NCBI GenBank assembly: GCA_018970625.1 | Contig: JAGWVZ010000003.1 | Coordinates: 1 to 24,620 of the forward strand | Reading direction: 5' to 3' | DNA: 24,620 nt | Origin: Myxococcales bacterium | GTDB taxonomy: Bacteria; Myxococcota; Bradymonadia; REDH01 | In this document: positions 6,710-15,600 of the stretch, piece after piece | How the letters are laid out: the number at the start of each line of letters is the position of its first letter | How positions within the stretch are numbered: the stretch's first letter is position 1 | The notes under the pieces: model-generated | What the model saw: only the letters and a program-made list of their open reading frames with translations | Databases searched by the model: none | Told to the model about the DNA's origin: nothing | Made by a program: the position numbers and the translations under genes

Positions 6710-7102
6710 CTATGGAAGTTTCAGATAGGACGTTACGCTGTCGACGCGGATGTGTTCGAAGGTCGCAGTCATGTGGCACCCGCCACTCTCAAACACGGTA
6801 ATGACGCCGCCGACCACCTTCTCAAACGACAGGCGCCCGCTGTTGTTGAACGTCCAGCCACGGAGTTCGAGTGCTCGCACACCCACTCCGACCACCCGGA
6901 CCTGGACGGTGTTTCCCATTGCTGACCGCCACTTCACCGGGGGTAGTACCGTGTACTCGCTCAAGTCAAAACGCAGTGAAACCGATGGTGTATACTCAAG
7001 TAACTGAACTTCGTGCAGAAAAACCGACTGAAGGCATGGTCCACCCGTTGGGTAGAGCGACTTCAGGAAGGTGTTGTAGTCCAGCAAATCGATCCACGAC
7101 AT
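6710..7102 (-). CDS. Imm50-family immunity protein (orphan)
   Basis: The 130-residue protein reads MSWIDLLDYNTFLKSLYP, VFLHEVQLLEYTPSVSLRFD, LSEYTVLPPVKW, NTVQVRVVGVGVRALELRGW and ends in a short beta-rich stretch (FEHIRVDSVTSYLKL). The order follows the Imm50 family (PF15594): an N-terminal helix with LxSLY, alternating beta-strands, the E-Y-P-x-K-W segment, then N-T-V-Q-V and ELRGW. Members protect against toxins of contact-dependent or polymorphic secretion systems. The minus-strand leader has AGGTG four bases before the ATG at 7102, a good ribosome binding site. No cognate toxin gene is seen in the window, so it is either an orphan immunity gene or its toxin lies outside. GC is lower than in surrounding genes, which suggests transfer. 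Confidence 0.7.
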   Translation of the reverse strand: MSWIDLLDYNTFLKSLYPTGGPCLQSVFLHEVQLLEYTPSVSLRFDLSEYTVLPPVKWRSAMGNTVQVRVVGVGVRALELRGWTFNNSGRLSFEKVVGGVITVFESGGCHMTATFEHIRVDSVTSYLKLP

Positions 7103-7235
7103 TCGTCACCTGTTGAATGGGCAGTGGCCTCCTTCCAATCACTCTACCTTAACCGAAGACCAAGTCTTCTGGAACAGGCTGCGCGTCTTCGTCTAGCCAA
7201 CTGGCCGGTTGCCAGCCTTGCGTCCGCCTGAATGA

Positions 7236-7448
7236 AGGCGAGGGTCGGCATGTGAACCTTACTTCTGGCGCGCGCACATTCAGGCACTATTCGTGCTTCA
7301 TGCAGACGAGAACCGGCCTGCGATAGTGCGCTATGTTGTAGTCGGACGTTATTCGAATCCGTGGCGCCATTTAGTACTCCCGCTGTTCGTCGCCAGCGTT
7401 GCGGCTCTCGCGGTGCTGGCTCTGGTGGTCGCGCTGCACACACGTTGA
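7236..7448 (+). pseudogene. Membrane-protein tail, copy 3
   Basis: A 70-codon open frame without an ATG or GTG near its start runs from after a stop at 7233-7235 to TGA at 7446-7448. It ends in a hydrophobic segment (LVLPLFVASVAALAVLALVV) whose last part is shared with repeat A copies 1 and 2. The sequence before it (FWRAHIQALFVLHADENRPA) does not match copy 2. The shared tail is therefore joined to different upstream DNA. Likely a relic. Confidence 0.3.
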
Positions 7449-7553
7449 TCACGGAGACGGCAGCGCCACCTCGACCTCCCGCGCGAGCGATCCCGCGAGC
7501 ATCTTTGCGCAGTCGCGCGAGAGGATTATGCCGTTGCGGCGCAGGGCGGTCGC
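7398..7553. repeat. Dispersed repeat A, copy 3 (156 bp)
   Basis: This copy matches the first 156 bp of copies 1 and 2 without indels but with more substitutions, so it is the most diverged. After 7553 it departs from the other copies. Here the SRPBCC gene continues further, up to the join with the helicase. Confidence 0.85.
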
Positions 7554-7775
7554 CGCGGAACCCGTCGTGCGTCAGGGTCAGACGCGTGCCCTCGCGCTCC
7601 GGTGAGAGTTCGAAACGCACGGTGGTGTCTATGCCGCCGCCCTGCCATCGCCAACCATGACGTGCGGCGCGTCGAGTTCGAGCACTTCACAGCGCACGAC
7701 GCCATCGAACCCCGGCCCCGGCTTCGTCTGCATCGTGAACACGTGACCGACCTTCGACGAGAAGTCGTTGGGCAT
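7449..7775 (-). pseudogene. SRPBCC/AHSA1-family remnant, copy 3 (longest)
   Basis: Read on the minus strand from 7775 this gives MPNDFSSKVGHVFTMQTKPG and PGFDGVVRCEVLELDAPHVM, then, after a frameshift near 7645, FELSPEREGTRLTLTHDGF, then a short deletion near 7555, then the repeat-A tail ending EVEVALPS-stop. These are the middle and end of an AHSA1/SRPBCC protein: the WxMPNDF region, the GHxF strand, GFDGxVxCEVLE, GTRLTLTHxGF and the last helix. The N-terminal 30 or so residues are missing and two frame disruptions make it non-functional. The segment 7629-7775 is read in frame as the C-terminus of the helicase ORF. Confidence 0.75.
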
Positions 7776-9155
7776 TGAGCCGGCGCGCGAGGGCATCGGC
7801 GTTGCAGTCAGGCCCAGCAGCTCGGCCGGTCGCAACAGGTCCAGAAGCCTTGTGTAGGTCGGAGCGGCCGCGTGATGAAACTCGTCGACAATGACCACAT
7901 CGAAGTGGTCGGCGTTGAGGTGTTCAAGACCGTTGGCCGCGAGGCTCTGAACTGACGCAAACACATGCTCGAAGCGCTCTGGGCGATTGCCACCCACCCA
8001 GAGCTCGCCAAACGCAGGGTCGCGCAACACATGACGAAAGGTCGCCATGCTGCGCTCCAGAATCTCGTAGCGATGCGCCACGAAGAGCAGCCGTGCGCGC
8101 GGCAGCCGTGAACGCAGCCTGCGGTAGTCTTCGGCCGCCATCACGGTCTTGCCGGTACCCGTTGCGGCGACGAGCAGATTCCGGTGCCGCCCCTGATCAC
8201 GTGCGAGTTCGATTTGCTCGAGCAGCCGCTCCTGAAACGGGTCCAGACGCACCTCGACCGGACTCAACGCCAACACAGTCGGACTGCTGGACCGCGCGTC
8301 CGACGCCCGCCGGGCCTCGCGAAATCGCTGCAACTCGAACGGCTCGAAATCACCGCTGCACCAGTAAGCATCAAACACAGAGACCATCTTCTTCACGATG
8401 TCCGGATTGCGCGCACCCGAGACGCGCACATTCCATTCGCGCCCCGTCTCGGTGCCCGATCGGGTCAGATTCGACGAGCCAACGTACGCCGTGTGAAACC
8501 CGCCCGGTCGATGAAAAATCCAGGCCTTTGCGTGTAGTCGCGTGGCTTCGTTGTCGTAGGAAACACGCACGTCAGCGCCGAGCTTCGCAAGCTGCTCCAG
8601 CGCCTCGGGCTCGGTGGTGCCGGTGAACGTCGTCGTCAGCACCCGCAACACCCGCCCTTCATCTCGGCAGTGCCGCAGCAACGCGTCCTGCAGCGGCCGA
8701 ATACCGCTTCGCACAATAAACGCCATCACCAGATCGACCTGCTCGGCCGACGCAATCTCCGCGCGCAACTGATGCAGCACCCGCGGTTCACGCCGGGCAT
8801 TGGTCAGCAGCACACTGTCGAGCAACGGAATCTCGGGGCGCTCTACGCGTGCGGGCTCCCCATCGGGCCGCCACCCTGCAATCTCGGTCAAAACTCGCAG
8901 CGGCTCGGGCAACACGCTGTCGCGCAGCCAGCTGTCGTTGGCCCCGTCTCCGCCGAGCAGCTCCAGCACCCGGTTGGCGATAATGCGCGCGCGCTCCACC
9001 CGCTCGCGATGGTCGACCATTCGCAGCGACCTCGAAATCGCCTGCGCCACATGCAGCGCCACGCGGTCCACCACATCTTCGGCGTTGGGCGCTTCGAAAC
9101 AGGGGACCAGCTCTCGTTCAAGCGCCGCCAGCTCACGGTCCAGGTCAGCGGTCAC
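7629..9155 (-). pseudogene. Truncated PLD-nuclease/DEAD helicase fused to SRPBCC fragment
   Basis: The 508-codon frame starts at GTG 9155. Residues about 105-270 form a phospholipase-D-type nuclease unit with LHAKAWIF (His208, Lys210) and VGSSNLTRSGT. Residues about 300-455 are the first RecA-like domain of a superfamily 2 helicase, with ATGTGKT (331-337), the Walker B variant VIVDEFHH (421-428) and motif III-like LLGLTATP (447-453). Proteins of this kind (DUF3427-type helicases with an N-terminal PLD domain) are normally about twice as long, with a second RecA domain. Here the frame jumps at about residue 455-461 into SRPBCC sequence (MPNDF onward) and ends after a frameshift at DGRAAA. The helicase cannot be complete; the PLD unit could still fold. 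Confidence 0.75.
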
Positions 9156-9479
9156 AAGCGTCTCAAGACACCTCGGGAAGTTCTGGCCATGGTTTTCCCA
9201 TCCTGCTCGGCAACAAAGTCCACGGACGCCAGGATGTCGGCACGCCTGGCACTGTCAACCCTCTCGCCACGCATGCCGCGCCTTCGACACAGCCGACATG
9301 GTCAAATCCACCGGCGTTGATTTGCAGGGCTGCTCTACGTTTCAGCACAACGCCAGCTGCCAGCCGTGGACGCTCGCCCCGACGTTGCCACCGCCCTGCA
9401 AGCGCTCTCGACTTTCTCAGCGTGGGGCACCCGATCACCACGACAAACCCGGCCGAGTGCGACGGCCCGCGGTCAAACG
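9156..9479. other. Gap between helicase and Rpn-like gene
   Basis: This 324-bp stretch lies between the divergent starts of the helicase (9155) and the Rpn-like frame (9480). Open frames here have unlikely composition. It should hold the helicase promoter and, if the Rpn-like gene was once complete, its degraded 5' part. I see no clear promoter, hairpin or RNA gene. Confidence 0.35.
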
Positions 9480-9947
9480 ATGCAGCTCAATCGCGCCATC
9501 CTCGCGCTCGACTCGGCCGATAGCCGAGGCTACTCCTATTTCATGATGGCGGTGGCCGACCGGTTGCCGTCACCGTTCAAGGAGCATGTCATGAACGAAC
9601 TCAAAGATTACCGGTTTGTTTTCCCCATCCACGACCACGAGTTCAACCTGGTGGAAAAGGGCGAGCGGCAGGGAATCGAGAAAGGCATCGAGCTCGGCAA
9701 GCAGGCAGGCATCGAGCTCGGCAAGCAGGCAGGCATCGAGCTCGGCAAGCAGGCAGGCATTGAGCTCGGAAAGCAGGCCGGCATTGAGCTCGGCGTCGAG
9801 GACGGTCTATTGCTTCACGCCAGAGCAACCCTCGAACGGCTGGACCCGACCGCTGCGGCGCGACTTGGACCCTGTAAAGAGCTTCAGCAGTGGGACGCAG
9901 CGATTGACCATGCGATCCAACAGCTGAAGGCGCGTCGAATCGATTGA
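9480..9947 (+). pseudogene. C-terminal part of an Rpn/PD-(D/E)XK transposase-like protein
   Basis: From the ATG at 9480 the frame gives 155 residues. The opening (DSADSRGYSYFMMAVADRLP, then KEHVMNELKDYRFVFP) and the following GIE-rich tract match the C-terminal part of Rpn/PD-(D/E)XK nuclease family proteins, which often carry GIEKG-type repeats. Here the tract is five copies of GIELGKQA encoded by 24-bp DNA repeats. The nuclease domain with its catalytic Asp and Glu/Lys should precede this but is not found upstream, so the gene is probably 5'-truncated. A helical tail (WDAAIDHAIQQLKARR) completes it. Rpn proteins promote recombination or act in phage defence; this copy lacks the active site. 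Confidence 0.55.
9684..9795. repeat. Five tandem 24-bp coding repeats
   Basis: Units start at 9684, 9708, 9732, 9756 and 9780. The first three are identical (GGCATCGAGCTCGGCAAGCA plus GGCA), the fourth has several changes and the fifth is partial. Each encodes GIELGKQA. Near-identity of the first three units suggests recent slippage. Confidence 0.9.
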
Positions 9948-10097
9948 GTGTTCCATCGGATTGCCGTGGTGGGCAGGACGTCCGGTGCCGGAGGCTCAGG
10001 ATAATCGCTCACGCGAATGGCCCCGACGCAGGGCACTCGAACAGCGACTTCCTGCGAGGACATCGTTTCAAGTGTCCACCACTGACGTGGTAATGCG

Positions 10098-10415
10098 CTA
10101 CCTGCTAGTGAGCCGTCGACGGTGCTCCTGCCAGTTGTGATATGCTTCTTCCTTCTTCTGCATCAAAATGATCGACTGCCGCTTCAAAGCGGCAAGGTGC
10201 TCGTGCCCGATTCTCCTCTCCTCAGGGCTGAGACCAGGCAGTTGCAGACAGCGGTACAAATCAGCCTTGCGTCGCTCCAACTCCGATTGTTGTGACTTCA
10301 GGCTCACCCAATAAGCGAACCACTCGTCGTGCGAGCGCTTCGTGCTGTCGCTTGAAACAGCGAGCAGCAAAGCCAGACCAGCAAGAAAGGCTCCGGCTGC
10401 GACGATTGGATGCAT
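10098..10415 (-). CDS. Small membrane-anchored protein with charged helix
   Basis: The product has 105 residues. An N-terminal hydrophobic helix (IVAAGAFLAGLALLLAVSS) is followed by a charged, probably coiled-coil domain (SQQSELERRKADLYRCL, then EHLAALKRQSIILMQKKEEA). This suggests a single-pass inner-membrane protein with a soluble helical domain; I do not recognise the family. The ATG at 10415 was chosen because AGGTGG lies four bases upstream; a TTG at 10430 in the same frame precedes that ribosome binding site. A possible promoter lies at 10476-10443. The gene is divergent from the acyl-CoA synthetase. Confidence 0.6.
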   Translation of the reverse strand: MHPIVAAGAFLAGLALLLAVSSDSTKRSHDEWFAYWVSLKSQQSELERRKADLYRCLQLPGLSPEERRIGHEHLAALKRQSIILMQKKEEAYHNWQEHRRRLTSR

Positions 10416-10442
10416 CGTACCACCTAACAAGAAACGTATGAC

Positions 10443-10476
10443 AATATCGATATTCAGTCTGTTATGCGTTTGTCAA
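10443..10476 (-). promoter_or_regulatory. Candidate promoter with 12-bp palindrome
   Basis: On the minus strand a consensus TTGACA (10476-10471) is followed at 16-18 bp by AT-rich DNA that contains the perfect palindrome AATATCGATATT (10443-10454), in the place of the -10 element. The -10 match itself is weak (AATATC or TATCGA). The palindrome could be an operator. The site is 28 bp upstream of the 10415 ATG. Confidence 0.4.
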
Positions 10477-10746
10477 CGGTCACCAATCTCCATTTCACAA
10501 TACCCCTACGCAACTGAACCACCCCATTCCGCCTTGTACGCAGACGGTACCCCACTCCCTCGCAAAGCGTATGTCGCGGCCATACAACGATACAGGCGAC
10601 ACCGACGCGACGCATCCCCCGGTGGCCCTCTGGGCAATAGCCATTGCTCTGGCGCTGCGACGGCGAGGCAGTCTCTTCCCGATGGCGCTTGACATAATCA
10701 GACTGGCCCACAACAAGGTCGCGACTTCGCCCACAGCGGAGCGTGT

Positions 10747-12447
10747 ATGAACGAGCTGGACCGATTTCTGTCTGCAAGAGACTTCCTGCTCGCCCACCGT
10801 GATGATCTGGACGAAGCCTGCGCTGGTTTCGCCTGGCCGCAGCTCGAGCATTTTAACTGGGCCATCGACTACTTTGACGTGGTCGCGCGCGAAAACGATG
10901 CACCTGCGTTGCACATTCTGGAGGAATCCGGTGCCGAGGCTCGTCTGAGCTATCGGGAGTTGTCCCGCCGTTCTTCACAGGTTGCTGCCTTCCTTGTCGG
11001 CCTTGGCGCAGCGCGCGGCGACCGTGTAATGCTCATGCTGGGCAATGAAGTGCCGCTGTGGGAAACAATGCTCGCTGCCATCAAGGCCGGTGTGGTCGTC
11101 ATCCCCGCCACACCCCTGCTGTCTGGCGCCGATCTGGCTGACCGCATGTCGCGCGGCAAGGTGCGATGGGTCGTGACCAACGCCACTGGCAGCGCTCGCA
11201 TCTCCGAATTACCACGCGAGGCCACGGCCGGCGTTGGGCTGATCCTGGTCGGAGCTGATGCCGCCCTGCCAGCAGGCTGGATCGACTACCGCGACTCGCA
11301 GGTCGCACCCGACACCTTCGTGCCCGCTCAGGCTTGTAGCGTAGCCGAGCCGCTGCTGGAGTACTTCACCTCCGGCACGACGGCTCAGCCCAAGCTGGTG
11401 CGACACACGCGCCAAAGCTACCCCGTGGGCCATCTGTCAACGATGTACTGGCTGGGGCTGCGGCCCGGCGACGTGCACTGGACGGTGAGCTCTCCGGGTT
11501 GGGCCAAGCACGCGTGGAGTTGCTTCTTCGCGCCCTTCAACGCTCAGGCGTGCGTGTTCATCTACAACTACACGCGGTTCAGCGGTCCGAAGGTCCTGGA
11601 CGTGCTGGTGGCACAGGGCGTGAACACCTTCTGCGCGCCGCCCACGGTCTGGCGTATGCTGATCCAGGAAGACCTCAAGCGCTGGCCGGTCGTGTTGCGC
11701 GAGGCCATCTCGGCTGGCGAACCGCTGAACCCCGAGGTCATTGAGCAGGTGCGCTCTGCCTGGAGCCTGGTGATCCGCGACGGCTATGGTCAGACCGAGA
11801 CCACGGCCCAGGTGGGCAACAGCCCTGGCCAGCGGTTGAAACCGGGCTCGATGGGGCGGCCGCTGCCGGGCTACCGCATCGTGCTGCTGGATGCCGACGG
11901 TCAGCCAGCCGACGAGGGCGAGTTGTGCATCGACCTGTCCGCCCGACCGCTGCCGTTGATGGACGGCTACGCCGACGACACGACGAAGACCGCCGAAACC
12001 ATGCGCGACGGGTACTACCACACGGGTGACGTCGGACAACGCGATGCCGAGGGCTACATCACCTATGTGGGCCGCGCCGATGACGTGTTCAAGGCCTCGG
12101 GGTATCGCATCAGCCCCTTCGAGCTCGAGAGCGCGCTGCTCGAGCATCCCGCGGTGGCCGAGGCTGCGGTGGTGCCTTCGCCCGACCCGGTACGTGGCTT
12201 CGTGCCCAAAGCCTACCTGATTCTGGCGCCGGGCCACCCGCCCGATGAGGCCACGGCCAGGGCGATCTTCAGCTTCCTGCGGGAGCGCGTATCGGCCTAC
12301 ATGATGGTGCGACGCATGGAGTTCTCGGACCTGCCGAAGACCATCAGCGGCAAAATCCGCCGCGTGGAGCTTCGTGCCCAGGAGAAGAGCCGGCCCGCCA
12401 GCGGGCGACGCAACGCGCAGGAGTTCCTCGAAGAGTCCTCGCGGTAG
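10747..12447 (+). CDS. AMP-binding acyl-CoA synthetase (ACSM-like)
   Basis: The 566-residue enzyme belongs to the ANL adenylate-forming superfamily. It should activate a carboxylic acid with ATP to an acyl-AMP and then form the CoA thioester. Motifs in order: phosphate loop FTSGTTAQPK (207-216, Ala replacing the usual Gly after SGTT), acid-pocket region SSPGWAKHAW (248-257), GYGQTE (346-351), YHTGD (424-428), hinge and A8 region VGRADDVFKASGYRISPFE, and PKTISGKIRR with catalytic Lys536. GWAKHAW and FCAPPTVWRML resemble medium-chain/aromatic acyl-CoA ligases (ACSM type) more than fatty-acid FadD. The substrate is not readable. GGAG at 10738-10741 is a good ribosome binding site. A TTGACA at 10689-10694 could be the -35. 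Length is normal and no partner gene is adjacent. Confidence 0.9.
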   Translation: MNELDRFLSARDFLLAHRDDLDEACAGFAWPQLEHFNWAIDYFDVVARENDAPALHILEESGAEARLSYRELSRRSSQVAAFLVGLGAARGDRVMLMLGNEVPLWETMLAAIKAGVVVIPATPLLSGADLADRMSRGKVRWVVTNATGSARISELPREATAGVGLILVGADAALPAGWIDYRDSQVAPDTFVPAQACSVAEPLLEYFTSGTTAQPKLVRHTRQSYPVGHLSTMYWLGLRPGDVHWTVSSPGWAKHAWSCFFAPFNAQACVFIYNYTRFSGPKVLDVLVAQGVNTFCAPPTVWRMLIQEDLKRWPVVLREAISAGEPLNPEVIEQVRSAWSLVIRDGYGQTETTAQVGNSPGQRLKPGSMGRPLPGYRIVLLDADGQPADEGELCIDLSARPLPLMDGYADDTTKTAETMRDGYYHTGDVGQRDAEGYITYVGRADDVFKASGYRISPFELESALLEHPAVAEAAVVPSPDPVRGFVPKAYLILAPGHPPDEATARAIFSFLRERVSAYMMVRRMEFSDLPKTISGKIRRVELRAQEKSRPASGRRNAQEFLEESSR

Positions 12448-12567
12448 CATCTGGTGGAACGCACGGTTCGGTACCACGTATCCACGCAAAGGGACCGTTG
12501 CACTCGCTTCCAGATGTTTATCATGATTCTCCGCGCCTGTCCCATTGGTCGTACGGTAACACGGCGA

Positions 12568-12593
12568 CGCTGGCTACGTCACCGTAGCCAGCG
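12568..12593. terminator. Hairpin between convergent genes
   Basis: CGCTGGCTACG (12568-12578) and CGTAGCCAGCG (12583-12593) form a perfect 11-bp stem with a TCAC loop. It lies in the 233-bp gap between the acyl-CoA synthetase and the convergent lipoprotein gene, so it can serve both strands. There is no long T-run on either side. The rest of 12448-12680 shows nothing. Confidence 0.6.
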
Positions 12594-12680
12594 GCAAACG
12601 TCTGACGCAACGATGTCTGGCACCTGGTGGCCGCCGTTGCGAAACGACGACAACGGGGACTCACATGCTCTTGCGGCTGG

Positions 12681-15600
12681 TCACAGGCACTCTCCACGCG
12701 GGAAGAAGTCCTGATAGCCGTATCGAACGCGAAGACGGATATCCTCAAGACCGTCCCAGTTAATGTCGCCGTTTTCGCCTGTCGTGGGGTCGATCAGGAT
12801 GGTGTACGACGAAGCCAGCGGCAGTCCGCTCAGGGTTCGATTGACGCCCTGCGTGAACTCGTCACTGGTGAAGCGATTGACCCCTGCGGCGACCGAGATG
12901 GCTCGCGACGGGCTGCGGAAGGTGGTCACGTCGCTGAACGCTGTGGCACCCGGATCGAGCCCGTTTACGTAGTCCACGAGGTCTGGCTGGCAAGAACGCA
13001 GGCGGCTCGTGCCGTCATACACGATGCTCACCGTCGGCACCGCCTCGCCGAGGTTGTTGCCGACCAGCTGCACGTCGAATGCGTCGATCCGCGCGTTGCA
13101 ACTCGCCGCAAGGTTTGCAAACTCGTTGACGTCGAACGTCACCGTCGCTGACCACAAGTCGTCTCGTGCAGCGAGCTCGAGCCCACTGGTCGCGCTGCCC
13201 AACCGGACACGCCGGTCGACATTCACTTCGCCGCGTTGCATCGAGGCGATGAACAGTTCGGCGGGCTCGTACCGTTCGTTTCGTCCGTCGTTGAACCGTG
13301 GTTCGCTGACCCCGAGATAGCGCGAGACGCTGACGTCGACAATCTCAAGGCTGGTGCTCCCACCGCAGACGTTCTGCAGACGAGACATTTCGGCAGCGAT
13401 CGTCTCGAGCTGGAAGGTGTTGCGCGCCAACAGGATCTGGATCCTCTGGTCCATGAATGGCCGTACCGCATAGTATTCCATGGCGACCAGCCACTCCATC
13501 AGCGATGCCTTGGCTCGCTCCAGTCGCGCCTCGGCTCGAGAGAGGCTGTTCGCCCAGGCGAAGATGATCGCCGGGCTGCCCAGCAGAGAGTTCACGTTGC
13601 TCGCCTGGCTCTGCAGCTGCGCGAGGCGCGCGCTTTGAAGCCCCGCGCGCTCGACGACGCGGGCGTATTCGAGCACGCGCTGCTGCGTCTGCAGATGTGC
13701 CTGGTTGATGCGAACGCTGAGGTCAGCCAGCTCGAGCGTCGCCCGGAACGCCGCGTCGATGCGGTCATTCAGTTCGATGCGGTCGCGAGCATACGCCAGT
13801 TCGGCCTCAGTGCGCGCCTCGAGGGCCGCGATCAGCCGGTCAAGTTGGAACTCGCGGATTTGAGTGCTCGTCAGGTCGACGTCCATCCGCGCTCGCAGGT
13901 CGTCGATGGTGTTCTGCACCACGAGGTCGTCAGCGATGTCCTGCTCGCGCAGGTTGGCCAGCTGCGCGTCACGCAGCGCGCGTGCCTGTTCCACCTGTGT
14001 CCGGAGCTCCTCAGCCCCCACTTCGAGCGCGAGGGCGGCGGTGCGACCGACGGTCTGTGCGACGGCAGCCTTCATATACAGAGCGCCGCGCAATGGCGCG
14101 AAGGCGTCCGTCGCCGCCCCAACGACTCGGGGCTGTCCCTCGATCGCCGCCTCGGCGAAAAGCTGGATGGAGTCGCCCACAAGGGTCGCTGCGTCCGCGG
14201 TACGTCGCAATCCAAACGCGGCGCGCAGTTGGGAGAAATCACTCGCCACCCCGTCAAGCCGCACCTGGTTCCACGCCGCGGCGTCGTCGGCCGCATCCTG
14301 GGCGAGGAGGCCACGGTTCTCGTTCTGTTCTTCGATGTTGCTGATTACCTCCGCCAGCGAGGCTTCGGCCGCCGCCTCGGACTCGTCGATAATCGTTTTA
14401 ACCTCATTGACGGCCGCCAGCCGCGAGAGGTTCCACGCCTCGATCTGCGCGGCAAATGCACCGGCGTTGGCTTCGGCGCGCGCCGCACGCTGCTCGGCCG
14501 CGCCGTATTCCTGCTCGGCCAGGGTCACTCCCTCCAGCGATGTCAGCACCGCGAGGTATGCCGACGCCGCTTCTGACGCCAGCGTACCGTCCACGGTCTC
14601 TTCTGCACCATACGAGAAACCGCACTCGCCAGCGCCGACGCGGATCTCGCATCCCGCTACGTCAGCCGCCACATCCGACCGTGTGCAGTCGCGTGGCAGA
14701 CCACACAGCTCGATGAGCGTATCGACGACCTCGTCGATCTGGTTATTCAACTCGTTCTGGACCAGCGTCGCGTTCAGCTCTCGCTCCGATGTCTCGGCGA
14801 TGATGTCCTCGACCGCAGCGGCAGCGTCGGCGATGGCTTCGGTTGCGTCGTCTTCGAGGTCAGCAAGCAGGGTGTGGTTGCTGGCGTTGGGGTCCAGTGA
14901 CCGCGACACCACCACCTCCGCGTCCCGCGCATAGACGAGCGCACTGAACGGCAGAGCCAGCTTGCGCTGCTCGCGTAGCAGCGCGCCAAATCCACCGCTG
15001 AAGGTCGCATTCGCAAACCCGGCGCCTGCGCTCTGATTCAGGTTCGCCGCCGCGCCGGCGAGGATGTAGAGGTCGCGCGCACGGGCGCCCACCAAAGCCA
15101 GGTCCGCTCGCCGATCGGCGGCCGCGATGTGCAGGCTGTTCCACCGCTGCGCAGCGATAACCAGTGTCTCCATAGACGCGCGCCACGACTGGCTCATCTC
15201 GAACAACAGCTGCTTGCGCTCCTCGATTGACGCCTCTGCTGTCACCTGACGCGACAACAGCCCCAGCGCCACTGGGTCGTACTGCCCGGCGACAACGTCG
15301 AGGTGCACGTCAAGCACCGTCGTTCGCCAAACGTCGAGCTGGCCGGCGGTGAAGTCGCGCAACACGCTCGTGACGAATTCCGGCAGGTTGTTCAGCTCCA
15401 GCCACTGCAGCCGAAGGTCGGCGTCCGTACGAAACGCGCCCAGCTGTCGGCCGAGGAACGCCTCGCGACTGAGACGACCAAACAGGTCCACCAACGCCTC
15501 TCCGTCGCGGAGCGCTTCCTCCGGTTCCGTCCACGTGCGCGCCACCAGCTCGCGGGCACACAAGACCTCCGGCTGCGGGCGGCACAGCCCGTCGACCCCG

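Noticed and set aside
9684..9795. Regular repeats considered as a CRISPR array
   Set aside because: The units are contiguous 24-bp coding repeats with no spacers.
10342..10692. 116-codon plus-strand frame between the divergent genes
   Set aside because: It runs through the promoter region and has no protein-like pattern.
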